Shown piece by piece: positions 7,188 to 15,028 of a DNA stretch of 64,000 bases. Position numbers and translations under genes: made by a program. The stretch's first letter is position 1. Each line of letters starts with the position of its first letter. Origin of the DNA: Terrabacter terrigena (GTDB lineage: Bacteria > Actinomycetota > Actinomycetes > Actinomycetales > Dermatophilaceae); NCBI RefSeq assembly GCF_042676085.1, contig NZ_JBHTKH010000001.1, positions 372,001-436,000 of the forward strand, in the 5' to 3' direction. The notes under the pieces are model-generated. The model made no database searches, was not told the DNA's origin, and saw only the letters and a list, made by a program, of their open reading frames with translations.

Positions 7188-8648
7188 TCAGAGGTTCTTC
7201 TGGATCTCCGACCACTGGCGCTCGACGTCGTCGAGGCCACCGCACATGAAGAACGCCTGCTCGGCGACGTGGTCGTACTCGCCGTCGGCGATCTTCGTGA
7301 AGCCCTCGATCGAGTCGGCCAGCGACACCGTCGAACCCTCGATGCCGGTGAACTGCTTGGCGACGTAGGTGTTCTGCGACAGGAAGCGCTGGATGCGACG
7401 GGCCCGGTTGACGAGGATCTTGTCCTCTTCGGAGAGCTCGTCGATACCGAGGATCGCGATGATGTCCTGGAGCTCCTTGTTGCGCTGCAGGATCGACTTG
7501 ATGCGCACGGCCGTGTTGTAGTGGTCGGCCGTGATGTAGCGCGGGTCGAGGATTCGCGAGGTCGAGGACAGCGGGTCGACGGCGGGGTAGATACCCATCG
7601 ACGCGATGTCACGCGAGAGCTCGGTCGTCGCGTCGAGGTGCGCGAACGTCGTGGCCGGCGCCGGGTCGGTGTAGTCGTCGGCCGGCACGTAGATCGCCTG
7701 CATCGAGGTGATCGAGTGACCACGCGTCGAGGTGATGCGCTCCTGGAGCGTGCCCATCTCATCGGCGAGTGTGGGCTGGTAACCCACGGCGGACGGCATA
7801 CGGCCGAGGAGGGTGGAGACCTCGGAACCGGCCTGCGTGAAGCGGAAGATGTTGTCGATGAAGAGGAGCACGTCCTGCTTCTGGACGTCGCGGAAGTACT
7901 CCGCCATCGTCAGCGCGGACAAGGCCACGCGAAGGCGCGTGCCCGGCGGCTCGTCCATCTGGCCGAAGACGAGGGCGGTCTGGCCGAGGACGCCGGCCTC
8001 CTCCATCTCGACCATGAGGTCGTTGCCCTCACGGGTGCGCTCGCCGACACCGGCGAACACCGACACACCGCCGTGGTCGCGGGCGACTCGGGCAATCATC
8101 TCCTGGATGAGCACCGTCTTGCCGACACCGGCACCGCCGAAGAGGCCGATCTTTCCACCCTGGACGTACGGGGTGAGCAGGTCGATGACCTTGATGCCCG
8201 TCTCGAACATCGTCGTCTTCGACTCGAGCTGGTCGAAGGCCGGAGCCTTGCGGTGGATGCCCCAGCGCTCCTTGACCTCGAGGGTCTCGCCCTCCTTGAG
8301 GTTCATGCACACGCCGGTGGTGTTGAACACCTTGCCCAGCGTGACGTCGCCCACCGGGACGGTGATCGGGCCACCGGTGTCCTGCACGGCCGAGCCGCGC
8401 ACGAGGCCGTCGGTCGGCTGGAGGGAGATGGCGCGGACCATGTTGTCGCCGATGTGCTGGGCGACCTCGAGGTTGAGCTCCCTCGTCTCACCCGCGAGGG
8501 TGACCTCGGTCGTGAGCAGGTTGTACTGCTCGGGCATCGCGTCGGAGGGGAACTCGACGTCGACGACCGGGCCGATGATGCGGGAGATGCGGCCGACGCC
8601 ACCCGCGGCCGGAGCCGTCCAGGCGGTGTCGCTGACAGTTGCAGTCAT
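7188..8648 (-). CDS. atpD: ATP synthase beta subunit
   Basis: This 486-residue subunit carries the catalytic nucleotide sites of F1. The P-loop GGAGVGKT is at residues 171-178. The catalytic glutamate is in GVGERTREGND, the Walker B strand is DVLLFIDNIFRFTQAGSEVSTLLGRMPSAVGYQPTL, and the ALGIDELS-type end (AILGIDELSEEDKILV) is present. Length and motifs are normal. It follows atpG at 27 bases and is the last gene before the hairpin at 7111-7142, instead of being followed directly by atpC as in most bacteria. Confidence 0.98.
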   Translation of the reverse strand: MTATVSDTAWTAPAAGGVGRISRIIGPVVDVEFPSDAMPEQYNLLTTEVTLAGETRELNLEVAQHIGDNMVRAISLQPTDGLVRGSAVQDTGGPITVPVGDVTLGKVFNTTGVCMNLKEGETLEVKERWGIHRKAPAFDQLESKTTMFETGIKVIDLLTPYVQGGKIGLFGGAGVGKTVLIQEMIARVARDHGGVSVFAGVGERTREGNDLMVEMEEAGVLGQTALVFGQMDEPPGTRLRVALSALTMAEYFRDVQKQDVLLFIDNIFRFTQAGSEVSTLLGRMPSAVGYQPTLADEMGTLQERITSTRGHSITSMQAIYVPADDYTDPAPATTFAHLDATTELSRDIASMGIYPAVDPLSSTSRILDPRYITADHYNTAVRIKSILQRNKELQDIIAILGIDELSEEDKILVNRARRIQRFLSQNTYVAKQFTGIEGSTVSLADSIEGFTKIADGEYDHVAEQAFFMCGGLDDVERQWSEIQKNL

Positions 8649-8675
8649 GGTGGTCTGCTTCCTTACCTGTGGGCG

Positions 8676-9614
8676 TTACTTCTTGGCGTCCGCGAGGGCG
8701 TCTGCGCCGCCCACGATTTCGCTGATCTCTTGGGTGATGCCGGCCTGGCGGGCCTGGTTGGCGAGGCGCTCGTACTTCTTGATGAGCTCGCCGGCGTTGT
8801 CGGTCGCGGACTTCATGGCGCGCTGGCGGGCAGCCAGCTCGGACGCGGCCGAGCTGAGCAGCGCGGTGAAGATCCGGTTGCGAACGTACTTCGGCAGAAG
8901 CAGGTCCAGCACCTCGGACGCACTCGGCTCGAAGGAGTACTCGGGCGGGATCTGGCCCTCCTCGTAGCGGTTCACCGACAGGTCGAGGTCGCTGTCCTCA
9001 CCGGCGTCGTCGGCGTCGACGACCTCGAGCGGCAGCAGCCGCAGCACGTGCGGGTCCTGGCGGACCATCGAGCGGAAGCGGGTGAAGACGACGTGGATCT
9101 CGTCGTGGCCTCCCTCCTCGGTGTCCTTGAGGAAGTCGGCCGTGATGCGGTCGGCGATCTCCTTGGCGTTCTCGAACGTCGGTGCGTCGGAGAAGCCGGT
9201 CCACTCGGCGGCGTAGTCGCGCTTGCGGAACTTGTAGTAGCTCACGGCCTTGCGACCCACGAGGTAGGGCACGATCTCCTTGCCCTCGGCGGTCAGCTTG
9301 GAGATCAGCTCCGCGCTCTCCTTGATCGCCGCGACGGAGTAGGCACCGGCAAGTCCGCGGTCCGCCGTGATGATGACGACGCCAGCCCGCTTCGCGGTCT
9401 CCTTCGCCGTCGTCAGCGGGTGGTCCTCGTTCGTGTTGGTCGCCACCGCGGACACGGCGCGCGTCAGCGCGGTCGTGTACGGCGTCGCCTCGGTGGCCCG
9501 CTGGCGGGCCTTGACGACGCGTGCGGCCGCGATCAGCTCCATCGCGTTGGTGATCTTCTTGATGGAGTTGACGGACTTGATGCGCTGGCGGTAGATCCGC
9601 ATCTGCGCTCCCAT
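8676..9614 (-). CDS. atpG: ATP synthase gamma subunit
   Basis: The 312-residue rotor shaft of F1. The N-terminal helix MRIYRQRIKSVNSIKKITNAMELIAAARV and the C-terminal helix AMKSATDNAGELIKKYERLANQARQAGITQEISEIVGGADAL are the two coiled strands of the shaft. The middle holds the Rossmann-like domain (VVIITADRGLAGAYS). Length is slightly above average because of an acidic insert (VDADDAGEDSDLDL) typical of actinobacteria. GGAG precedes the ATG. The 104-base gap to atpA contains a strong hairpin. Confidence 0.98.
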   Translation of the reverse strand: MGAQMRIYRQRIKSVNSIKKITNAMELIAAARVVKARQRATEATPYTTALTRAVSAVATNTNEDHPLTTAKETAKRAGVVIITADRGLAGAYSVAAIKESAELISKLTAEGKEIVPYLVGRKAVSYYKFRKRDYAAEWTGFSDAPTFENAKEIADRITADFLKDTEEGGHDEIHVVFTRFRSMVRQDPHVLRLLPLEVVDADDAGEDSDLDLSVNRYEEGQIPPEYSFEPSASEVLDLLLPKYVRNRIFTALLSSAASELAARQRAMKSATDNAGELIKKYERLANQARQAGITQEISEIVGGADALADAKK

Positions 9615-9676
9615 GTGCTCCGCCTCTCTTGGTCTCGTAAGTCTGTGGTTGCCTGCAGGGTGGGCTCACGCCCGCT

Positions 9677-9713
9677 CCCGTATGCCGCCCGGCCGTGCCG
9701 GGCGGCATACGGG
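9677..9713 (-). other. 17-bp perfect hairpin between atpA and atpG
   Basis: CCCGTATGCCGCCCGGC (9677-9693) pairs fully with its complement at 9697-9713 across the three-base loop CGT. It lies just after the atpA stop (9719) inside the atp operon and is not followed by a T-run on the minus strand, so an RNA-stabilising or partial-termination element setting subunit ratios is more likely than a full terminator. Both arms contain the octamer CGGCATAC. Confidence 0.6.
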
Positions 9714-9718
9714 ACTGG

Positions 9719-11350
9719 TCACTTCTGCTTGACGATCTTCGCCTGGGTGATCTGGTCGTCGGCGATCTCGTCGAACTCCTCGTTGCCGGCCTCGAGGCCG
9801 TCCTTGCCGGTGCCCCGGAAGGTGAACTTGACCTCGTCGACGACCTTGCCGAGAGCGGTCTCGGTGTCGTCGTCGAGCTTCGCCGTCTCGCGGATCGTCT
9901 GCAGGATCGAACCGTCGCGGCGCAGGGTCTCGAGCAGCTCGGACTCGAAGGCGCGGACGTCCTCGACGGCGACGTCGTCGAGCTTGCCCGTCGTGCCGGC
10001 CCACACCGAGACGACCTGCTCCTCGACGGGGTACGGGTTGCTCTGCGGCTGCTTGAGCAGCTCGACGAGGCGCGCACCACGGGCGAGCTGGGCTCGCGAC
10101 GCGGGGTCGAGGTCGGAGGCGAACATGGCGAACGCCTCCATGGCGCGGAACTGCGCGAGGTCCAGCTTGAGTCGACCGGCAACCGACTTCATCGCCTTGA
10201 TCTGTGCGGCACCACCGACTCGGGAGACCGAGACACCCACGTCGATGGCCGGACGCACGTTGGCGTTGAACAGGTCGGCCTGCAGGTAGATCTGGCCGTC
10301 GGTGATCGAGATGACGTTGGTCGGGATGTACGCCGAGACGTCGCCCGCCTTGGTCTCGATGATCGGCAGACCCGTCATCGAGCCGTGGCCGAGGTCGTCG
10401 GAGAGCTTGGCGCAACGCTCGAGGAGCCGGCTGTGCAGGTAGAAGACGTCACCCGGGTAGGCCTCGCGGCCCGGCGGACGGCGCAGCAGCAGCGACACGG
10501 CGCGGTAGGCCTCGGCCTGCTTGGACAGGTCGTCGAAGACGATGAGGACGTGCTTGCCCTGGTACATCCAGTGCTGGCCGATGGCCGAGCCGGTGTACGG
10601 CGCGAGGTACTTGAAGCCCGCCGAGTCGGACGCGGGGGCCGCGACGATCGTGGTGTACTCGAGCGCGCCGGCCTCCTCGAGGGTGCCGCGGACCGACGCG
10701 ATGGTCGAGCCCTTCTGGCCGATGGCGACGTAGATGCAGCGCACCTGCGCGTCGGGGTCGCCCGACTCCCAGTTGCGCTTCTGGTTGATGATCGTGTCGA
10801 TCGCGACCGTGGTCTTGCCGGTCTGGCGGTCGCCGATGATGAGCTGGCGCTGGCCACGGCCGATCGGCGTCATGGCGTCGATCGACTTGATGCCGGTCTG
10901 GAGCGGCTCGTGCACCGACTTGCGCTGGACGACCGTCGGGGCCTGCAGCTCGAGGGCACGGCGCCCCTCGGACTTGATGTCGCCGAGGCCGTCGATCGGG
11001 TTGCCGAGCGGGTCGATGACGCGACCGAGGAAGTCGTCACCGACGGGGACGGAGAGGACCTCGCCCGTGCGCTTGACGACCTGGCCCTCCTCGATGCCCG
11101 CGAAGTCACCGAGCACGACGACGCCGATCTCGTGGACGTCGAGGTTCAGGGCGAGGCCGAGCGTGCCGTCCTCGAACTGGAGCAGCTCGTTGGTCATGGC
11201 CGAGGGGAGACCCTCGACGTGAGCGATGCCGTCACCGGCGTCTGTGACGCGGCCGACCTCTTCGCGGGAGGCCGCGCCGGGCTCGTAGGACTGGACGAAC
11301 GAGTCCAGTGCGTCCCGGATCTCCTCCGGACGGATCGAAAGCTCCGTCAT
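9719..11350 (-). CDS. atpA: ATP synthase alpha subunit
   Basis: The 543-residue alpha subunit of F1 binds non-catalytic nucleotides. Its P-loop GDRQTGKT is at residues 173-180, after the N-terminal delta-binding segment (RPEEIRDALDSFVQSY) and the beta-barrel. RGQRQLIIGDRQTGKT, LLLRRPPGREAYPGDVFYLHSRLLER and the arginine finger region (VGVSVSRVGGAAQIKAMK) are all present. GGAGAAGATCTGAC precedes the ATG. It follows atpH by 78 bases. Confidence 0.98.
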   Translation of the reverse strand: MTELSIRPEEIRDALDSFVQSYEPGAASREEVGRVTDAGDGIAHVEGLPSAMTNELLQFEDGTLGLALNLDVHEIGVVVLGDFAGIEEGQVVKRTGEVLSVPVGDDFLGRVIDPLGNPIDGLGDIKSEGRRALELQAPTVVQRKSVHEPLQTGIKSIDAMTPIGRGQRQLIIGDRQTGKTTVAIDTIINQKRNWESGDPDAQVRCIYVAIGQKGSTIASVRGTLEEAGALEYTTIVAAPASDSAGFKYLAPYTGSAIGQHWMYQGKHVLIVFDDLSKQAEAYRAVSLLLRRPPGREAYPGDVFYLHSRLLERCAKLSDDLGHGSMTGLPIIETKAGDVSAYIPTNVISITDGQIYLQADLFNANVRPAIDVGVSVSRVGGAAQIKAMKSVAGRLKLDLAQFRAMEAFAMFASDLDPASRAQLARGARLVELLKQPQSNPYPVEEQVVSVWAGTTGKLDDVAVEDVRAFESELLETLRRDGSILQTIRETAKLDDDTETALGKVVDEVKFTFRGTGKDGLEAGNEEFDEIADDQITQAKIVKQK

Positions 11351-11428
11351 GTCAGATCTTCTCCTCGGTTTCGACCCGCGTGACGGGCCGGTGGTTGTTC
11401 AGAGCTTGTGGTGGCGCTGGTGGTGGGC

Positions 11429-12241
11429 TCAGGCGCCCATGGCCCGGCGGGCCGCGTCGAGCTTGCGGATGACGGTTCCGTCGATGACCTCGTCACCGAT
11501 CTCGACCTTGACCCCGCCCATGACCCGGGGGTCGACGACGGTGTTGACGTGGACCGTGCCGCCGTAGACGGAGGCGAGACCCGCGGCGAGGCGGGCGCGG
11601 TCGTCGTCGGTGAGCGGGACGGCCGAGGTGACGGTGGCCGTCTGCTGCTCGCGACGGTGTGAGGCCGTCTCGAGGTAGGACTCGACGACCCGGTCGAACC
11701 GGCGACCACGCGGGGCGACGACGGCCTGGCGGGCCAGCACGAGCGTCTCGGGGGCGACCTTGTCGCGAAGCAGCGACGACACGAGGTCGGCGCGCTTGTC
11801 GACCGGGGCCTGCGTGTCGGTCAGGGCCGCTCGCAGGGCGGGGTCGGCCGCGACGATGCGCTCGAAGCGGAACAGCTCGTCCTCGACGCGGTCGGCACGG
11901 TCGGCTGCCTCCGCCGATGCGATGACGGACTCGACGGCATACGCCTCGAGGGTGTCGGAGAGGTCTCGCTCGGAGCTCCAGCGCTGAGCGGCGACTCCCT
12001 TGAGCACGACCAGCGCCTCGGCGCTGACCTTGCCGGAGAAGAGCCGCTCGATGAGCTGCGCCTTGTCAGAGCCCTCGCGCGAGGGGTCGGCGACCGCACG
12101 ACGCAGGGTCGCGTTGCCGTCGAGGACGTCGACGGCGGCGAAGAGCTCCTCGGCCAACCGCGACCGGTCGGCCCCGGCCGCGAGCGCGCCGGTGAACGCT
12201 TCGCGGCTGGCTGCCGCTGCTGCGCGTGAGGGTCCCTGCAT
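11429..12241 (-). CDS. atpH: ATP synthase delta subunit
   Basis: The 270-residue delta subunit links the F1 head to the b subunits of the stator. It is longer than the roughly 180-residue E. coli protein, as is normal in actinobacteria: an extra N-terminal half (residues 1-90, with SREGSDKAQLIERLFSGKVS) precedes the OSCP core, which ends in TVHVNTVVDPRVMGGVKVEIGDEVIDGTVIRKLDAARRAM. Its ATG shares one base with the atpF stop (TGATG), showing translational coupling. Confidence 0.96.
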   Translation of the reverse strand: MQGPSRAAAAASREAFTGALAAGADRSRLAEELFAAVDVLDGNATLRRAVADPSREGSDKAQLIERLFSGKVSAEALVVLKGVAAQRWSSERDLSDTLEAYAVESVIASAEAADRADRVEDELFRFERIVAADPALRAALTDTQAPVDKRADLVSSLLRDKVAPETLVLARQAVVAPRGRRFDRVVESYLETASHRREQQTATVTSAVPLTDDDRARLAAGLASVYGGTVHVNTVVDPRVMGGVKVEIGDEVIDGTVIRKLDAARRAMGA

Positions 12242-12843
12242 CAGGCGTCTCCGCCCTGGCTGCCGGCGCGCCCGCCGACCTTCTCGCGCACGACGTCGCC
12301 CGACTCGAGCTCGGCCAGGAACCGCTCGACGATGCCCTTCTGACGGGTCTCGTCGTGCAGCGACTCACCGACGATGCGGCTGGCGAGGTCGGTCGAGATG
12401 CGGCCGACGTCGCTGCGGAGCGACACCACGGCCTGCTGGCGCTCGGCCTCGATCTGCTTGTGCGCCGTCTCGGTGATCCGCGCCGCCTCGGAGGCTGCGT
12501 GCTCACGCATCTCGGCGATGATCTGCGCGCCCTGGGCCTTGGCGTCCTCGCGGATGCGGGCGGCCTCGGAGCGGGCCTCGACGAGCTGCGCCTGGTACTG
12601 CTCGAGGGCGGCCTGGGCCTGGGCCTGGGCCTCCTCGGCCTTGTTCATGCCGCCCTCGATGGCCGCCGTGCGCTCGGCGTAGATCTGCTCGAGGCGCGGC
12701 ACCACCTTCGTCTTCACGACGTAGTAGAGGATCGCGAAGCACGCCAGGCCGAAGAAGAACTCGAGCGGGTGCGGGATGATCGGTGCCGCGGTGGCCCAGA
12801 AGCCGCCCTCGCCGCCCTCGGCGGTCACGGTCACTGCTTGCAT
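12241..12843 (-). CDS. atpF: ATP synthase subunit b
   Basis: A 200-residue stator protein of Fo. One membrane span (about residues 22-42, IIPHPLEFFFGLACFAILYYVV) is followed by a long charged coiled coil (RLEQIYAERTAAIEGGMNKAEEAQAQAQAALEQYQ and onward) reaching to F1. TAGGAG precedes the ATG. It lies between atpE and atpH and overlaps the atpH start by one base. Confidence 0.97.
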   Translation of the reverse strand: MQAVTVTAEGGEGGFWATAAPIIPHPLEFFFGLACFAILYYVVKTKVVPRLEQIYAERTAAIEGGMNKAEEAQAQAQAALEQYQAQLVEARSEAARIREDAKAQGAQIIAEMREHAASEAARITETAHKQIEAERQQAVVSLRSDVGRISTDLASRIVGESLHDETRQKGIVERFLAELESGDVVREKVGGRAGSQGGDA

Positions 12844-12897
12844 GAGGTGCTCCTAGTGAGAATCGAACGATGTCTCGGGATGCCCCGGGAAGGGGCG

Positions 12898-13107
12898 TCA
12901 GCCCTTGAAGACGAAGGCGAGCGCGATACCGAAGATGGCGAGCGCCTCGGTGATGGCCATGCCGAGGAAGGCGATCGGCTGGAGCATGCCGCGGGCCTCG
13001 GGCTGACGGGCGACGCCGTTGATGTAGGCGGCGAAGATCAGACCGACACCGATACCGGGGCCGATGGCGGAGAGGCCGTAACCGAGGATGGCGATGTTGC
13101 CAGTCAT
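12898..13107 (-). CDS. atpE: ATP synthase subunit c
   Basis: The 69-residue proteolipid forms the rotating c-ring. Two membrane helices flank the polar loop NGVARQPEARG (residues 30-40). The proton-carrying carboxylate is Glu54 in MAITEALAIFG, and the first helix has the GPGIGVG glycine motif. The residues around Glu54 look proton-type rather than sodium-type. The ATG at 13107 defines the usual MTGNIAILGYG start; the surrounding longer reading frame is not coding. Confidence 0.97.
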   Translation of the reverse strand: MTGNIAILGYGLSAIGPGIGVGLIFAAYINGVARQPEARGMLQPIAFLGMAITEALAIFGIALAFVFKG

Positions 13108-13199
13108 GTTTGTTCCATTCCTTCTTGTGTTGTCCGGCTGGCGGTTGTCAGCCGGGCTGGGCGAAGCTCGGGTGGTGCAGGTGGTGCAGTCGGGGGCGC

Positions 13200-13979
13200 T
13201 CAGTGCTCGTCGGCGACCGCGCCGGCGATGTAGAGAGCGGCGAGCAGGGTGAAGACGTAGGCCTGCAGGAACTCGACCAGCAGCTCGAACAGCGTCATGA
13301 CGAAGGCGAAGACCCACGTGACGCCGCCGGCGGCGATGAGGATGCCGCCCGAGGTGAGCATGTACCAGCCACCGGTGATGAACAGGACCATGAGGATGTG
13401 ACCGGCGAACATGTTGCCGAAGAGTCGCAGCGCCAGGGTGACGGGGCGCGTGAAGAGGTCGGTGATCAGCTCGAGGATGAAGATCGGGATGATCATGCCG
13501 CTGGGCAGGCCGGCCGGGACGAGCGACTTCCAGTAGCCGATGAAGCCGTGCTTCTTCATGCCGACGACGTGGAAGACGACCCAGACGATGAGGGCCAGGG
13601 CGATCGGGAAGCCGATGCGGCTCATCGTCGGGTAGCTCATCGGCGGGATGACGCCGAAGAAGTTGTTGACGAGGATCAGCACGAACATCGAGAAGAGCAG
13701 CGGCACGAACTTCATGAACTCGTGGCTGCCGATGAGGTCCTTGGCGACGCCGTTGCGCACGAGGCCGTAGACCGCCTCGGTGCCCATCTGCCCGCGGCTC
13801 GGCACGAGGGCCCTCTTCTTCGTGGTGGCGAGCAGCCACCAGATGATGAGGCCCGTGGCGAGGACCATCAGGAAGATCGGACGCGTGATCGCCCACGCAC
13901 CGTCACCGATGAGGGGCTGCCAGAACTCCTCGACACCGGGGGCGGTGTAGTCCGTCGGGGCGGCGGCCACGATGCTCAC
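13200..13979 (-). CDS. atpB: ATP synthase subunit a
   Basis: The 259-residue membrane subunit that forms the proton half-channels of Fo. Several hydrophobic spans are visible (for example PIFLMVLATGLIIWWLLA, VPLLFSMFVLILVNNFFGVIPP, GFPIALALIVWVVFHVVGM). The essential arginine is in PVTLALRLFGNMFAGHILM. The end (FAFVMTLFELLVEFLQAYVFTLLAALYIAGAVADEH) is conserved. The start is GTG 13979, preceded by AAGGAG. The next gene, atpE, is 92 bases downstream. Confidence 0.97.
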   Translation of the reverse strand: MSIVAAAPTDYTAPGVEEFWQPLIGDGAWAITRPIFLMVLATGLIIWWLLATTKKRALVPSRGQMGTEAVYGLVRNGVAKDLIGSHEFMKFVPLLFSMFVLILVNNFFGVIPPMSYPTMSRIGFPIALALIVWVVFHVVGMKKHGFIGYWKSLVPAGLPSGMIIPIFILELITDLFTRPVTLALRLFGNMFAGHILMVLFITGGWYMLTSGGILIAAGGVTWVFAFVMTLFELLVEFLQAYVFTLLAALYIAGAVADEH

Positions 13980-14127
13980 GGGTTACTCCTTCGTAGGTTC
14001 TGGGCACTTCGGGTGACGCTCTGCGTCAGCGGTGCTGGATCAACGCCTGGCTTCGTGCTGCCGGCGGGATCCCAGGTCGGCGTGCTGGTTCGGGGCGCGC
14101 GGTGCGACAGCACGAGGGCCGCTGGGC

Positions 14128-14388
14128 TCAATGGGTACCGTATCGGAACCAGATCAGGTAGAGCGACAGGGCCATCCCACCGACGATCCCCGCTCCGACG
14201 AGCCAGGACGTGCCCAGCCAGTGGTCGGCCAGGGCACCCAGGCCGCCGTAGACGAGCGGGCCCGTCAGCAGGTAGGCGACGGCACGCCAGGCGGAGTCCT
14301 GCTCGCGCGTGTTGAACGCCCGCAGCTCCTCGTCGGCATCGCGTTCCGGCCGCTGCGGCGTCGGCTCGTCGCTCGAGGACGTGGTCAT
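14128..14388 (-). CDS. AtpZ/AtpI-like small membrane protein
   Basis: An 86-residue protein with an acidic, polar N-terminus (about 33 residues) and two membrane helices (VAYLLTGPLVYGGLGALADHWLGTSWLVGAGIVGGMALSLYLIW). The pattern LxGPLVYGGLGxxxDxxLGTSxxxxxxGxxxGxxxxxYLIW resembles AtpZ, the small protein at the head of many atp operons that aids c-ring assembly or Mg2+ handling. ATG 14388 is chosen because GGGAGG lies just upstream; a GTG-type start six codons earlier is possible. Confidence 0.75.
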   Translation of the reverse strand: MTTSSSDEPTPQRPERDADEELRAFNTREQDSAWRAVAYLLTGPLVYGGLGALADHWLGTSWLVGAGIVGGMALSLYLIWFRYGTH

Positions 14389-14402
14389 GGTGACCTCCCG
14401 TG

Positions 14403-14876
14403 TCACGGCTCATCACGCGGCTCCCGGCTGGGCGGCTGGTCGAGGGACGCCTCGCCGTCGGGGTCGTAGGCGAAGATGCGCAGCCGCTTGTAGGCGCGCA
14501 TCTCGAAGAACAGCCAGACGACGGCGCACACGGTGACCGAGAGGCCGATGGCGTAGCCGGACGCCCACGTCACGTCGCGGAGCGCGAACATGGTCACGCC
14601 GAGCACGAGCACCTTGAAGGTGTAGGTCGCCATCACGATCATCATCGTGGTCGTCGGCGCGAGGTCGGCCGTGCGCTTCATGACGAGCAGCGTCAGGCTG
14701 AAGAAGAAGATCACGAGCGCGGCGCCGAGCGCGGCCGACCACGCGGCCTTGGGGCTGGAGAACAGCCCGACCACGATGCACACGAGGCCTGCGGCGGCGG
14801 TCGGCAACAGCGACCCTCGGAGGAGCTGCGCGAACGCATCGGACTGTGATGCGCTCGGGGCCGGTGTGGCGCTCAA
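14403..14876 (-). CDS. AtpI-like integral membrane protein of the atp operon
   Basis: A 157-residue protein with four predicted membrane spans (LPTAAAGLVCIVVGLFSS, AAWSAALGAALVIFFFSLTLLVM, TTTMMIVMATYTFKVLVLGVTMFAL, YAIGLSVTVCAVVWLFFEMRAY) and a polar tail. Topology and position, first gene of the atp cluster just after wecA, match the membrane protein that precedes atpB in other actinobacteria, related to AtpI. It starts at TTG 14876, preceded by AGGCAGG, and ends 14 bases before the next start. The exact role is unproven. Confidence 0.7.
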   Translation of the reverse strand: MSATPAPSASQSDAFAQLLRGSLLPTAAAGLVCIVVGLFSSPKAAWSAALGAALVIFFFSLTLLVMKRTADLAPTTTMMIVMATYTFKVLVLGVTMFALRDVTWASGYAIGLSVTVCAVVWLFFEMRAYKRLRIFAYDPDGEASLDQPPSREPRDEP

Positions 14877-15006
14877 GAAAACCTGCCTGGTTGCGTCGTG
14901 AGGCGTAGTGCGGGCGGGACTCGGGCTGATCCGGATGGGGCTCGGATCGACTGTGCGTGAAGCGATTCCAGCGCCTCGGAGAGCCCTTCCCAGACTCCCC
15001 TCAGGT

Positions 15007-15028
15007 GCTTGTGAATGCTATCACAAGC
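15007..15028. promoter_or_regulatory. Perfect CRP/GlxR-type site upstream of the atp operon
   Basis: The sequence GCTTGTGAATGCTATCACAAGC contains TGTGA-N6-TCACA, an exact match to the cAMP-receptor-protein consensus, extended to eight-base inverted arms. Its centre is about 141 bases upstream of the first atp-cluster start (TTG 14876), and its left part overlaps the wecA stop codon (15021-15023). CRP-family control of atp genes is known in corynebacteria (GlxR). A hairpin terminator for wecA is the alternative reading. Confidence 0.6.
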
